From Afipia massiliensis (GTDB lineage Bacteria > Pseudomonadota > Alphaproteobacteria > Rhizobiales > Xanthobacteraceae): a DNA stretch of 64,000 nucleotides. The notes beneath the pieces are model-generated. The model saw nothing but the letters and a program-made list of their open reading frames with translations, ran no database searches and had not been told where the DNA came from. Below are positions 51,371 to 60,920 of this stretch, one piece after another. Numbering within the stretch: position 1 is the stretch's first letter; the number at the start of each line of letters is the position of its first letter. The position numbers and the translations under genes are program-made. The stretch is taken from contig NZ_LBIA02000001.1 of assembly GCF_001006325.2 (NCBI RefSeq), positions 682,001 to 746,000 on the forward strand, read 5' to 3'.

Positions 51371-52751
51371 TCCACAACGCAGCTTTGCGATCGATTGTCT
51401 TGCGTGAAACACCCAGCCTGCGAGCTGCTTCGTCCTTGTTTCCGCCGGTCTCCCTCAGAACCGCGAGGATATGGCGTTGCTCCATATCGGCGAGACTGTC
51501 GGTTGCAGCGCTTTCGGTCTGGACCTGCCCTCCAAAATCGTCGGGAAACATTCCGAGGATCAAGGTGCGCTCAATCAGATTCCGCAGTTCGCGGACATTG
51601 CCGGGCCAATCGTAGCGGGCGAGCGCCGCGCGAACAGAATCATCGATGGGGACCGGCGGCATGCCAAGTTGCTGCGAGAGCTTGCCCATGAACAGCGTTG
51701 CGAGTTCCTGTACGTCGTCCTCGCGATCCTTGAGAGGAGGCAGGCGAATTTGCATCACGTTGATGCGAAAGAAGAGATCGGCCCGAAAACGCCCCTTATC
51801 GACTTCCTTTTCAAGTTCCGCGTTGGTGGCGAAGACAAACCTCAGGTCGACAGGCACCTCGCGCTCCGAACCCACAGGACGCACGCGCCGATCCTCCAGA
51901 ACACGCAGCAACTTGCTCTGCATCGCCGGCGGGAGTTCGCCGACCTCGTCAAGAAATAGCGTGCCGCCCTTGGCGTACGTGAAAAGCCCCTCCCGCACCG
52001 TTTCCGCGCCAGTGAAGGCGCCTTTGACATGTCCAAAGAACTCAGTCTCCACCATGTCATGAGGGATAGCCGCGCAGTTCACGGGGACAAACGGCTTCTC
52101 GGCGCGGTCCGAGAGCGAGTGAATCGAACGCGCTGCCACTTCCTTCCCCGTCCCGGACTGGCCCGTCAGCAGAACCGATGTTGGCAGTCGCGCCACACGC
52201 GCCAGCGTATCGCGCACACGCTGAATCGTCGACGAATTGCCAATCAATCTGTCGCGCAGCAGTACATGGTCCGACGTCGATCGAAGCTCGTAGCGCAGAA
52301 CGTAGTTTTCGCGTTGAAGTCTGACCCGGTCCAGACATCGCGCAACCGCGTTCAGAATCTGGTTGGAGCGAAAGGGCTTCAACACGAAATCCACAGCCCC
52401 GGCCTGCAAGGCCCGGATTGCCGTCTCAAGATCGGCATAGGCCGTCATGAGAATGGCATCGGAAAAGAAGCCAATCGTGCGCTGCTCGGAGAGCCAGTCG
52501 ACTCCGTTCCGGCCGGGCATGATATTGTCCAGGATCACGACATCGAAGTGATTGGCGTCGAGTTTGCGGGATGCCTCTTCGGTATCAGCAGCTTCCTCGA
52601 TGCGCTTGCAGCGTGGCCCGAGCGTGCGCACAAGAAAATTGCGCATACCCGGCTCGTCGTCGACGATCAAAATCGAGGCCTGCGCGAGCCACGGACCGAA
52701 TTCCGGATCGCCCAGAGGCTCATGACCCTTCCGCGCCGTTTCCGCTCCCAC
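51363..52751 (-). CDS. NtrC-family sigma-54-dependent response regulator
   Basis: A 462-residue regulator: receiver domain (I-L-I-V-D-D-E-P, phospho-acceptor in V-I-L-D-N-I-M-P-G), AAA+ domain with G-Q-S-G-T-G-K-E, the sigma-54 contact motif G-A-F-T-G-A and a Walker B segment, then a Fis-type helix-turn-helix at the C-terminus (E-A-A-R-R-L-G-V-S-R-K-T-I). GTG 52751 follows GGGGGG; longer starts lack such a site. With the kinase it likely drives the sigma-54 promoter at 49233 (inference from position). Confidence 0.92.
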   Translation of the reverse strand: MGAETARKGHEPLGDPEFGPWLAQASILIVDDEPGMRNFLVRTLGPRCKRIEEAADTEEASRKLDANHFDVVILDNIMPGRNGVDWLSEQRTIGFFSDAILMTAYADLETAIRALQAGAVDFVLKPFRSNQILNAVARCLDRVRLQRENYVLRYELRSTSDHVLLRDRLIGNSSTIQRVRDTLARVARLPTSVLLTGQSGTGKEVAARSIHSLSDRAEKPFVPVNCAAIPHDMVETEFFGHVKGAFTGAETVREGLFTYAKGGTLFLDEVGELPPAMQSKLLRVLEDRRVRPVGSEREVPVDLRFVFATNAELEKEVDKGRFRADLFFRINVMQIRLPPLKDREDDVQELATLFMGKLSQQLGMPPVPIDDSVRAALARYDWPGNVRELRNLIERTLILGMFPDDFGGQVQTESAATDSLADMEQRHILAVLRETGGNKDEAARRLGVSRKTIDRKAALWNV

Positions 52752-52974
52752 GCAAATCCCCCCGAGCCCACGGCACCAAACGGATCGCCTGTTCAATCTT
52801 TTGTCAACAACACAATCGTACGAGAGCCACGCGCCCCTTCCCAAACTATCCGAAAGTCTGACTTCACCGATGAACGCGGCGGCTATCCTGCTGCAACGCA
52901 GCGAAAGACGTCAGACGCTTAAGGTGATCAGCCAGTCGTGCTCAGCGAGTTGCAGTTCCAGAAGCGCTGCCTCG

Positions 52975-53505
52975 CTACTCCTCTCTGAATGCGCGATTGA
53001 TCTGATCCTTCAGCGGCTTTACGAGATAAGAAATCACCGTGCGCTCACCGTCGAGATTGGTGCCTTCGCGTTCCAGCGCCATCATACGCTGGATGGAGAC
53101 AAGTCCCTTCTCCCAAAGCTCACGAACACCTTTGAGCTCGCGCTCAATCAGGGCGATGCCCCGCACCTTCGCGTCTTCCTGGGCAACCAGACCGCGCACC
53201 TCTTTCTCGTATTGCACGACGCGCTCCCGAAGCTGCGCCTTCTTGCCCAGGCGAGCCTCGCGGCGAAGTTCAAACAGCTTGCGCTCACCCGCCATGAGTT
53301 GTGCGATGACAGGATCACTTATGCGTCTGGTCAATTCAGATGGAAATGAAATCCTCTCCGCCTCGTCGCGCTCCGCTTCAAGTCTCGCTCGCCGCGCAGC
53401 GAACTCATCGAGCCGCTTGGTGACAATGGCGAGATTCGCCCGGGTCTGCGTCGCATCGAGCCGCTTGACCACATCGCCCATGATGACGCGCTGTCCCTCA
53501 CGCAC
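52975..53505 (-). pseudogene. fragment of a type I secretion adaptor (HlyD family)
   Basis: About 165 residues match the middle of HlyD/PrtE membrane-fusion proteins: R-E-G-Q-R-V-x-x-G-D-V-V, then long coiled coil with R-L-D-A-T-Q-T-R-A-N. Upstream the frame reads on through I-G-E-I-L-V but soon hits a stop, so the N-terminal membrane helix is missing, and downstream it leaves the family sequence after D-G-E-R. No ABC or TolC partner is near. A decayed gene. Confidence 0.75.
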
Positions 53506-53601
53506 CAGGATTTCGCCGATCCCTAAGCCCTTCTACAACCGTGGATGTTTAGAGAATCTCCAAGAACTGGAAAAATCGTGAGCCAGCGCTCAATAACCTT
53601 G

Positions 53602-55038
53602 TCATTGTGCGATCGGTGCAGACGTCGCATAGGGCGCGAAATGCGATCGCGATTCGTCGATGTTCAACGCGCGCCCGATTGGCGGAAACGCCCGCTGCGG
53701 ACAATCCAGCCGCTCGCAGACCTTGCAGCCCATGCCGATCGGCGTCGCCACCGCCGGATCGATATTCAACCCCTGTGAGTAGACGATGCGTTCGGCGTGA
53801 CGCACATCGCAGCCCAGCGCTACGGCGAATGTCTTCGCGGGCGCGCCATAGCCGCCCTGCCCGTGCGACACGGTCCGTGCGATCCATAGATATGTCCGCT
53901 CGTCCGGCATTCGCGCCAGTTGCGTCAGGACGCGACCCGGATTCGCAAACGCCTCGTAGACGTTCCACAATGGGCAGGTTCCGCCGACACGGGAGAAATG
54001 GAAGTCGGTTGCGGATTGCCGCTTTGAGATATTTCCCGCACGATCGACCCGGATGAAGAAAAAGGGGATGCCGCGCGCATTTGGCCGCTGCAGCGCGCTC
54101 AACCGGTGGCAGACGGTCTCGAACCCGACACCGAAACGATGCCCCAGCAATTCGATGTCATAGCGCCAGCGCTCCGCTTCGCTCAGAAATACCGTGTAAG
54201 GCAAAACCATCGCGCCGGCGAAATAATTGGCAAGGCCGATGCGAGCCAACCCTCGCGCGTCGTCATTGGTGAAGCCGGCCTTGTCGATGATCGAGCGCAA
54301 CTCGTTGTCGAACTCCAGGATGGCGATCTGTGTGGCGAACTGAAAAGCCTGCTGGCCGGGCCGCAAACGCCGCGACAATCGCATGACCTTCGCGCGCGCA
54401 TCGAATTTCCGTTGCGTCCCGGATGGCAGTTCGTCGAACGTGTCGAACACTGCTTTGACGCCGTGACGGCTTTCGAGATAGGCGGCGAGCGCTGGCGCCA
54501 TCTGCCCGATGGGAAATTTCATCCGCATGGCGATGGCTTCGGCTGCCTCGTCCAGTTCCGGAATGTGATTGTTGTGCGCGTAGAAAAAATCGCGCACCTC
54601 TTCGAACGGCGTCGATGGCAGGATCGCGGACGCCGCCTGACGGTCCTCGCCGAGCCGCGCGGACAGTGCCGCACTTTGTTCAGTGGCTAAACGGTATTTG
54701 CGATTCAGCGTCACCAGCGCGCGCCCCACCGCCGGCATGTTCAGCGCAAGTTCGCGCAAGTCGGCTGTCGCAATGGTCTCGCCGAGCGCCGGATCGGCCA
54801 GCGCCTCGCGCAGATCGGCAATCAACCGCGCCTCGTCATCATCAGAAAACGACTGCACGTCCAGACCGAAGGCGGAGTTCAGCGCGAGCAGCACCGGCAG
54901 CGTCAGCGGCCGCTGGTTGTTCTCCAGTTGATTCAGGTAGCTCAGCGAAATGCCGAGCTTGGCGGCGAGCGCCGCCTGCGTCAGCCGCCGCTCCTCGCGA
55001 AGCCGTTTCAGCCGCACGCCCATGAAAGTCTTTTTCAT
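53602..55038 (-). CDS. XRE-type short-chain fatty acyl regulator (ScfR/RamB/PrpR family)
   Basis: A 478-residue regulator. An XRE helix-turn-helix opens the protein (L-K-R-L-R-E-E-R-R-L-T-Q-A-A-L-A), the middle contains a DUF955/ImmA-like segment, and the C-terminal domain has paired cysteines (G-C-K-V-C-E-R-L-D-C). This family (RamB, PrpR, MccR, ScfR) controls glyoxylate or methylcitrate genes and senses acyl-CoA. It diverges from the thioesterase-prpDCB operon, and six CTTYGC motifs fill the space between. Likely the regulator of that operon (inference). Confidence 0.88.
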   Translation of the reverse strand: MKKTFMGVRLKRLREERRLTQAALAAKLGISLSYLNQLENNQRPLTLPVLLALNSAFGLDVQSFSDDDEARLIADLREALADPALGETIATADLRELALNMPAVGRALVTLNRKYRLATEQSAALSARLGEDRQAASAILPSTPFEEVRDFFYAHNNHIPELDEAAEAIAMRMKFPIGQMAPALAAYLESRHGVKAVFDTFDELPSGTQRKFDARAKVMRLSRRLRPGQQAFQFATQIAILEFDNELRSIIDKAGFTNDDARGLARIGLANYFAGAMVLPYTVFLSEAERWRYDIELLGHRFGVGFETVCHRLSALQRPNARGIPFFFIRVDRAGNISKRQSATDFHFSRVGGTCPLWNVYEAFANPGRVLTQLARMPDERTYLWIARTVSHGQGGYGAPAKTFAVALGCDVRHAERIVYSQGLNIDPAVATPIGMGCKVCERLDCPQRAFPPIGRALNIDESRSHFAPYATSAPIAQ

Positions 55039-55049
55039 TGGACAGCCTC

Positions 55050-55143
55050 ACTTTGCAGACTTTGCAAACTCGACCACGAACCTTCGCAAAACTTCGCTAT
55101 TTCAGGTATTTTCAAGCACTTCGCTATGCAGATATTGCGAAGT
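55050..55143. promoter_or_regulatory. cluster of ScfR/PrpR-type operator motifs
   Basis: Six copies of (A/C)CTTYGC within 95 bases: 55050, 55059, 55081, 55091, 55118 on the + strand and GCGAAGT at 55137-55143 in reverse. The copy at 55059 lies in TTTGCAAA (55061-55068), which matches known PrpR/RamB-type sites. All lie between the divergent regulator and thioesterase genes. Confidence 0.65.
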
Positions 55144-55178
55144 TCTGACGGAATAACAAGCCGTCCGGAGCGCTCCCG

Positions 55179-55604
55179 ATGCAATTATCTGCAAAAGCCG
55201 CCGAGCCAGCCCAGGAAACCCGTTTCGTCGAAATGGTGTTTCCCGGCCTGTCCAATCACTACGGCACACTGTTCGGCGGCAATGCGCTGAACCTGATGGG
55301 TAAGGCCGCATTCGTCGCCGCCGCGCGGCATGCCCGCTGCAACGTGGTGATGGCGACATCCGACAAGATCGAATTCCACCAGCCGATCCCCGTCGGCGAG
55401 TTGATCGAGATCGTCGCCCGCGTCGAGCGCGAGGGCCGTAGCTCAATGACGGTGTCGGTGGAGATGATCCGCGAAAATCTCGCCAGCGGGCAACGCGATG
55501 TCGTGACCCGCGGAAATTTCGAGATGGTTGCCGTCAACGAGCACGGCCGGCCGGTCGCCATCGCGCAAAGCGCTCCACTCAATCTGAAACATCAACTGAC
55601 CTGA
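55179..55604 (+). CDS. acyl-CoA thioesterase, hotdog fold
   Basis: A 141-residue hotdog protein of the acyl-CoA thioesterase (YciA/BFIT) family. The N-terminal helix region reads G-N-A-L-N-L-M-G-K-A-A-F, where many relatives have the catalytic Asp in M-D; here a Gly stands in its place. The rest (T-S-D-K-I-E-F-H-Q-P-I, then V-E-R-E-G-R-S-S-M) is typical. First gene of the methylcitrate operon, 15 bases before prpD. It may hydrolyse excess short acyl-CoA, or be catalytically altered. Confidence 0.82.
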   Translation: MQLSAKAAEPAQETRFVEMVFPGLSNHYGTLFGGNALNLMGKAAFVAAARHARCNVVMATSDKIEFHQPIPVGELIEIVARVEREGRSSMTVSVEMIRENLASGQRDVVTRGNFEMVAVNEHGRPVAIAQSAPLNLKHQLT

Positions 55605-55619
55605 ACAGGGAAGACAACC

Positions 55620-57164
55620 GTGAAGCAGCATACCGTTCGCACCTACAAGTCCGCAGAACCGCTCAATCGCGCCGATCAGCTCGCCTGGAAGATCGCTGAG
55701 GTCGCATCCGATCCGGTGGCGGTCGAGACCGAGGTGGTCGAGATGATCGGCAACCGCATCATTGACAACGCTGCGGTCGCAGCGGCTTCAGTGGCGCGCC
55801 GTCCGGTCGCGAGCGCGCGGGCGCAGGCGGAGGCGCACCCATTCCAGCCGGGCGCGACAGTGTTTGGCCTCAACAAGAGTCAGCGTATCTCGCCGGAATG
55901 GGCCGCGTGGGCCAACGGCGTGGCTGTGCGTGAACTGGATTTCCACGACACCTTCCTCGCGGCCGATTACTCGCACCCCGGCGACAACATTCCGCCGATC
56001 CTCGCCGTCGCGCAGCACTGCGGACTGTCCGGCGCGGATCTCGTTCGCGGCCTCGCGACGGGATACGAGATTCAGGTCGATCTGGTGAAGGGCATTTGCC
56101 TGCACGAGCACAAGATCGATCACATCGCGCATCTCGGCCCGTCGGCCGCCGCGGGCATCGGCACTCTGCTGAACCTGCCGACCGAGACGATCTATCAGGC
56201 GGTGCAGCAGGCGCTGCATGTCACCACCACGACGCGCCAGTCACGCAAGGGCGAAATCTCGAGCTGGAAGGCTTATGCGCCGGCCTTCGCAGGGAAGATG
56301 GCGATCGAAGCTGTCGACCGCGTGCTGCGCGGCGAAGGCGCACCATCGCCGGCGTGGGAAGGTGAAGATGGCTTCATCGCGTATCTGCTGAGCGGCTCGA
56401 AGGCGCAATACATCGTGCCGCTGCCTGAGAAAGGCGAGCCGAAGCGTGCGATCCTCGACACTTACACCAAGGAGCATTCCGCCGAATATCAGAGCCAGGC
56501 GCTGATCGATCTGGCGCGGCGCATGGGTCCGAAGATCGGCGACCTGTCGAAGGTGGAAAGCATCGTCATCCACACCAGCCACCACACCCACTACGTGATC
56601 GGAACCGGCGCCAACGATCCGCAGAAGATGGACCCGAAGGCGAGCCGCGAAACCCTCGACCACTCCATCATGTACATCTTCGCCGTCGCGCTCGAGGACG
56701 GCGGCTGGCATCACGAGAAATCCTACGCGCCGGAACGCGCCAACCGCGAGAGGACCGTGGCGCTGTGGCACAAGATCTCCACGGTGGAAGATCCGGAATG
56801 GACGCGCCGCTATCACAGCCACGATCCGAAAGAAAAAGCCTTCGGCGGCCGCGTCGTCGTTACGCTGAAAGGCGGCTCGGTCGTCAGCGACGAACTCGCG
56901 GTGGCCGACGCGCATCCGCTTGGCGCGCGGCCCTTCAAACGGCCGGACTACATCAAGAAATTCCGCACGCTCTCGGACGGCATCATTGCGCCGTCGGAAC
57001 AGGATCGCTTCATCGCCACGGTGGAGCGGCTGACGTCGCTGAAGGCGGATGAACTGACCGACCTCACATTCACCGTCGATGCGAAACTGCTCGGCAGCCG
57101 CACGACGCACGGCATCTTCGATTGGCACCACGATGCGCCGGCAAAGCGCGCAGCCGCCCGGTAA
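55620..57164 (+). CDS. prpD: 2-methylcitrate dehydratase
   Basis: A 514-residue MmgE/PrpD-family protein. It shows [12 protein letters not shown] (the D-Y-x-H-P-x-D-N active-site motif), and [12 protein letters not shown]. It dehydrates 2-methylcitrate to 2-methyl-cis-aconitate in propionyl-CoA breakdown. Start GTG 55620 follows AGGGAAG. The next gene, prpC, is 13 bases downstream. Confidence 0.92.
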   Translation: MKQHTVRTYKSAEPLNRADQLAWKIAEVASDPVAVETEVVEMIGNRIIDNAAVAAASVARRPVASARAQAEAHPFQPGATVFGLNKSQRISPEWAAWANGVAVRELDFHDTFLAADYSHPGDNIPPILAVAQHCGLSGADLVRGLATGYEIQVDLVKGICLHEHKIDHIAHLGPSAAAGIGTLLNLPTETIYQAVQQALHVTTTTRQSRKGEISSWKAYAPAFAGKMAIEAVDRVLRGEGAPSPAWEGEDGFIAYLLSGSKAQYIVPLPEKGEPKRAILDTYTKEHSAEYQSQALIDLARRMGPKIGDLSKVESIVIHTSHHTHYVIGTGANDPQKMDPKASRETLDHSIMYIFAVALEDGGWHHEKSYAPERANRERTVALWHKISTVEDPEWTRRYHSHDPKEKAFGGRVVVTLKGGSVVSDELAVADAHPLGARPFKRPDYIKKFRTLSDGIIAPSEQDRFIATVERLTSLKADELTDLTFTVDAKLLGSRTTHGIFDWHHDAPAKRAAAR

Positions 57165-57177
57165 GGAGGACCATGCG

Positions 57178-58347
57178 ATGGACGTGAAACCTGCTCCCAA
57201 AAAATCGGTGGCGCTGTCCGGCGTGGTCGCCGGCAACACCGCGCTGTGCACCGTGGGCCGCACCGGCAACGATCTGCATTATCGCGGTTACGACATTCTT
57301 GACGTCGCCGAGACCTGCGAGTTCGAGGAGATCGCGCATCTGCTGGTTCACGGCAGCCTGCCGACCGTATCGGAACTGCGCAACTACAAGGCCAAGCTGA
57401 AGTCCCTGCGCGGCCTTCCGGTGGCGGTGCTGCGCAGTCTCGAACTGCTGCCCGCCGCGGCGCATCCAATGGATGTGATGCGAACCGGCGTCTCGGCGCT
57501 GGGCTGCATCCTGCCGGAGGTGCACGACCACGGTCAGCCTGGCGCGCGGGATATCGCGGATCGGCTGATGGCGTCGCTCGGGTCGATGCTGCTGTACTGG
57601 CATCACTACGCCCATCACGGCCGCCGCATCGAGGTCGAGACCGATGACGATTCCATCGGCGCGCACTTCCTGCACCTGCTCCATGGCAGAAAGCCCTCGG
57701 CGTCGCATGAGCGCGCGATGCACACCTCGCTCATTCTTTACGCCGAGCATGAGTTCAACGCCTCGACGTTTACCGCCCGTTCGATCGCAGGCACCGGCTC
57801 GGACATGTATTCGGCGATCAGCGGCGCCATCGGCGCGCTGCGCGGACCCAAGCACGGCGGCGCCAACGAGGTCGCGTTCGAGATTCAGAAACGTTACGAC
57901 AGCGCGGATCAGGCAGAGGCGGACATCCGCCGCCGCGTGGAGGCCAAAGAGGTTGTGATCGGATTCGGGCATCCCGTCTATACGATTGCCGATCCGCGCA
58001 ACAAGGTCATCAAGGAGGTCGCGCGGCGTCTCAGCATCGAGGGCGGCAGCATGAGGATGTTCGAGATCGCGGACCGGATCGAGGCCGTGATGGCGGAGAC
58101 CAAGAAGATGTTCGCCAATCTCGACTGGTTCAGCGCGGTGTCCTATCACGCCATGGGTGTTCCGACCGCGATGTTCACGCCGCTGTTTGTGATTTCGCGG
58201 ACGTCCGGCTGGGCCGCACATGTGATCGAACAGCGCATCGACAACAAGATCATCCGGCCGTCGGCGAATTATGTCGGTCCGGAAAATCTGACATTCGTGC
58301 CGCTCGACGAACGGGGCAAGGCGCCCTCTTCGGTCCGGGCCGCCTGA
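57178..58347 (+). CDS. prpC: 2-methylcitrate synthase
   Basis: A 389-residue citrate synthase-type enzyme: [13 protein letters not shown] in the N-terminal part typical of PrpC, the histidine near G-S-D-M-Y-S-A-I, and G-F-G-H-P-V-Y near residue 260, holding the catalytic histidine. AAGGAGG precedes ATG 57178. It joins propionyl-CoA to oxaloacetate. Between prpD and prpB, so assignment to PrpC rather than housekeeping citrate synthase is well supported. Confidence 0.92.
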   Translation: MDVKPAPKKSVALSGVVAGNTALCTVGRTGNDLHYRGYDILDVAETCEFEEIAHLLVHGSLPTVSELRNYKAKLKSLRGLPVAVLRSLELLPAAAHPMDVMRTGVSALGCILPEVHDHGQPGARDIADRLMASLGSMLLYWHHYAHHGRRIEVETDDDSIGAHFLHLLHGRKPSASHERAMHTSLILYAEHEFNASTFTARSIAGTGSDMYSAISGAIGALRGPKHGGANEVAFEIQKRYDSADQAEADIRRRVEAKEVVIGFGHPVYTIADPRNKVIKEVARRLSIEGGSMRMFEIADRIEAVMAETKKMFANLDWFSAVSYHAMGVPTAMFTPLFVISRTSGWAAHVIEQRIDNKIIRPSANYVGPENLTFVPLDERGKAPSSVRAA

Positions 58348-58370
58348 CGGCCATCCTAAGGAAATCCTAT

Positions 58371-59291
58371 ATGCCTTATCTCGTTGCCTCCGATCTTCCC
58401 GCCGAAAGCGCGGGTCGCCGCTTCCGCGCATTGCTGCAGCGTCCGGAAATACTCCGGCTGCCGGGCGCTCATAATGGTATGGCGGCTCTTCAGGCGAAAG
58501 CCGCAGGCTTCGAGGCGCTGTATCTGTCCGGCGCGGCGATGACGGCCTCAATGGGCCTGCCGGATCTTGGCGTCATCACGGTGGATGAAGTCGCGTTTTT
58601 CGTCCGCCAGATCGTGCGCGCATCAGGCCTGCCGCTGCTGGTCGATGGCGACACCGGTTACGGCGAGGCGCTCAACGTCATGCACATGGTGCGGACCTTC
58701 GAGGAAGCGGGCGCTGGCGCGGTGCATCTCGAGGACCAGCTCCTGCCCAAGAAATGCGGACACCTGAACGACAAGAAACTTGCTGACGCCCACGATATGG
58801 CTGCGAAGGTCGCCGCTGCCGCGAAAGCGCGCCGCGATCTGGTCATCATCGCGCGCACCGACGCGGCCGCGAGCGAGGGGTTGGACGGTGCGGTGGCGCG
58901 CGCGAAGCTCTACATGGAGGCCGGCGCCGATGCGATTTTCCCCGAGGCGCTGAACACTGCCGAGATGTTTCGCGCGTTTGCAAAGCGCATGCCCGGCGTG
59001 CCGTTGTTGGCGAACATGACCGAATTCGGCAAAACGCCGTTCTTCACGGCAGCCGAATTTCAGGAGATGGGCTACCGGATGGTGATCTGGCCGGTGTCGT
59101 CGCTGCGCGTCGCCAACAAGGCCCAGCAGGAACTCTATGCGGCCATTGCCCGCGACGGCGGCACCCACAAGGCTGTGGACCGGATGCAGACCCGCGCCGA
59201 ACTCTACGACATGATCGGCCTTCATGAGTACGAAGCGCTGGATGCTTCGATTGTCCAGACCATTGTTCCGGAGAGCATGCCGCAGCGGTAA
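58371..59291 (+). CDS. prpB: 2-methylisocitrate lyase
   Basis: A 306-residue member of the ICL/PEPM family with the active-site motif K-K-C-G-H (near residue 125), V-D-G-D-T-G-Y-G for Mg binding and E-D-Q upstream. It splits 2-methylisocitrate to pyruvate and succinate, closing the methylcitrate cycle with prpC and prpD. AAGGAAA precedes the ATG. Last gene of the operon; no separate acnD or prpF was seen. Confidence 0.93.
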   Translation: MPYLVASDLPAESAGRRFRALLQRPEILRLPGAHNGMAALQAKAAGFEALYLSGAAMTASMGLPDLGVITVDEVAFFVRQIVRASGLPLLVDGDTGYGEALNVMHMVRTFEEAGAGAVHLEDQLLPKKCGHLNDKKLADAHDMAAKVAAAAKARRDLVIIARTDAAASEGLDGAVARAKLYMEAGADAIFPEALNTAEMFRAFAKRMPGVPLLANMTEFGKTPFFTAAEFQEMGYRMVIWPVSSLRVANKAQQELYAAIARDGGTHKAVDRMQTRAELYDMIGLHEYEALDASIVQTIVPESMPQR

Positions 59292-59454
59292 CTGAGTTGG
59301 CTGTATAAACTTTCAATAGATCTTGATTGGATGACATTCCATCACAGCTTGCGCGTAGAACCAATCAGCGGCCACGTGGGATGTCGCACAGCAGCCTCGA
59401 AGCCCTGTTCGGCGAGCTGCTTGAAATGAAAGGCTTTTTGGGGCTGACGGGTCT

Positions 59455-59531
59455 TGGTAGCGAGAGAGGGACTCGAACCCCCGACCCCAGGATTATGATT
59501 CCCGTGCTCTAACCAGCTGAGCTACCTCGCC
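59455..59531 (-). tRNA. tRNA-Met (anticodon CAT)
   Basis: 77 bases on the - strand: acceptor stem GGCGAGG pairs with the 3' part before CCA, D-arm AGCTCAGCTGGTTAGAGC, anticodon loop with CAT in AATCATAATC, and T-arm GGGTTCGAGTCCC. CCA is encoded. The G-C first pair and lack of the three G-C pairs of the initiator anticodon stem suggest elongator Met; a tRNA-Ile(CAT) with lysidine cannot be excluded by eye. Confidence 0.93.
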
Positions 59532-59677
59532 ACAGTTCGAACCACCTTCGCGGTCGCGAACGGCGGCATATAAGAAGTCACCCAAATGCCTGTCAAGCAA
59601 TGACCGCGCCCTCTCCCATCTTATTGGTTTTTCACACGCAATTAGCCGCGTAGAGCGCTTCGCGAGGCCTAAAAACC

Positions 59678-60040
59678 TCACTTTGGCCGCACCGAGAGAT
59701 CGCCGCCGGGGCTGCCGGGCGGCGGAATCACCTTCATCGCTCCGCCCTGCGGGGTCGGGGCATGCATTTCGGGATCGACGCCGGGCGGAGGACACAGCAC
59801 GCCGTCGGATTTCGCCAGCCTGTCACCCAGCGATTCCGGGGCGCGGCCGGTCGTGGTGCCGCGCGGGGCGATAGTCCCTTCACGCGGAACCGCCTCGGTC
59901 GGCACGCAGTTCGTTGCCGCACGAGCGGGATTGGGCGGCGCGGTTTGCGCCTGCGGCGTCGATGGCGCCGGCGGCGCCTGCGCGAAACTCACAGCAGGCA
60001 GCAGCACCAGCGCAGCACTCATCGCTATCGGGAGTTTCAT
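59678..60040 (-). CDS. small exported proline-rich protein of unknown function
   Basis: A 120-residue protein with a clear signal peptide (about 20 residues, ending V-S-F-A-Q) and a mature part rich in Pro, Ala and Thr, with two cysteines. No known domain. ATG 60046 is an alternative two codons upstream. It lies between the tRNA and the methyltransferase with a palindromic element upstream; no partner is evident. Confidence 0.6.
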   Translation of the reverse strand: MKLPIAMSAALVLLPAVSFAQAPPAPSTPQAQTAPPNPARAATNCVPTEAVPREGTIAPRGTTTGRAPESLGDRLAKSDGVLCPPPGVDPEMHAPTPQGGAMKVIPPPGSPGGDLSVRPK

Positions 60041-60104
60041 TGTCATGGTGGGGAAACGGCACAGCGGCGCGGATGTTCCCGGCGGCATGATCCCGCAAGG
60101 CATG

Positions 60105-60125
60105 CCCTCGGGTTTGACCCGAGGG
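60105..60125. repeat. short palindrome CCCTCGGGT-TTG-ACCCGAGGG
   Basis: Perfect nine-base stem with a three-base loop in the gap between the small exported protein and the methyltransferase. It resembles the intergenic REP-like stem-loops common in this bacterial group and may also end transcription of the methyltransferase gene at 60190. Confidence 0.6.
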
Positions 60126-60131
60126 TGGGAG

Positions 60132-60154
60132 CCGGTTTTCAGATCAGATCATGC
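60132..60154 (+). repeat. half copy of the dispersed palindromic element
   Basis: Starts CCGGTTTTC and ends GATCATGC; differs from the reverse complement of the element at 60921-60967 at only two of 23 positions. It is in the opposite orientation to that copy, so the two flank the methyltransferase gene. Confidence 0.65.
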
Positions 60155-60189
60155 CGAACCAGCAAGGCAAACGCGCGTGGCGAGCGCTG

Positions 60190-60828
60190 TCAGCCCTTGC
60201 GATAACGGATCAGCGAAAAGTGTCCCATCGGCGGCATCGGGCGGCGCTCGACCAGCGTGACGCCGCCATGCCTCAAAGCCCAGTTCACCAGCCGCTCCCA
60301 CGGGAATTCCGGACGCCAGCCCAGCCTGCGCGCCAGCGGCGCGAAGCACATCTCGAAGACTTTGCGCGGACCGCTTTCCGCGCCGATGTGGTTGACCAGA
60401 ATAAGTTCGCCGCCCGGCTTCAGCACGCGCATGAAATCGTCGAGCGTCGCTTCCGGATCGGGCACAGCGGTGATCACATATTGCGCCACCACCGCATCGA
60501 ACGCCTCGTCCGGAAACGCGAGATTCTTTGCGTCCATCACCGACAGGGTTTCGACGTTGGTAAGGTTCTGCGCGCGCACGCGCTCCTGCGCCTTGCGCAG
60601 CATCGGTTCGGAAATATCCACGCCATGCAGCCTGGTGCTGCGCGAATAATCCGACAGCGACAGTCCGGTGCCGACGCCGACGTCGAGCACACATCCACCG
60701 ATCGCATCTGCCAGAGCGATGGTCGACTTGCGGCCTTCGTCAAAAACCTTGCCGAACACCATGTCGTAAACCGGCGCCCACGCGGCATAGGCTTTCGCTA
60801 CTCCGGCCCGATCGATGTCGTTGGTCAT
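60190..60828 (-). CDS. class I SAM-dependent methyltransferase (possibly PmtA-like)
   Basis: A 212-residue methyltransferase with the SAM motif V-L-D-V-G-V-G-T-G near residue 47, the acidic G-V-D-I-S-E-P-M-L after strand two and L-K-P-G-G-E-L later. The N-terminal Y-A-A-W-A-P-V-Y-D segment and overall length fit the Rhodobacter-type phosphatidylethanolamine N-methyltransferase/UbiE-related group, which makes phosphatidylcholine in many alphaproteobacteria. The exact substrate is not proven. Confidence 0.78.
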   Translation of the reverse strand: MTNDIDRAGVAKAYAAWAPVYDMVFGKVFDEGRKSTIALADAIGGCVLDVGVGTGLSLSDYSRSTRLHGVDISEPMLRKAQERVRAQNLTNVETLSVMDAKNLAFPDEAFDAVVAQYVITAVPDPEATLDDFMRVLKPGGELILVNHIGAESGPRKVFEMCFAPLARRLGWRPEFPWERLVNWALRHGGVTLVERRPMPPMGHFSLIRYRKG

Positions 60829-60920
60829 GTCCCCGCCCTGTTACGCAATACTTGTTATTGTTCCGGCACGATCCGCGCCGAAAATCTCACCATTCTTGGA
60901 GGATCAGAAGCATTTTGGCC

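Noticed and set aside
57070-58551. 493-codon open frame on the - strand
   Set aside because: Antisense to prpC and the start of prpB, whose active-site motifs are intact.
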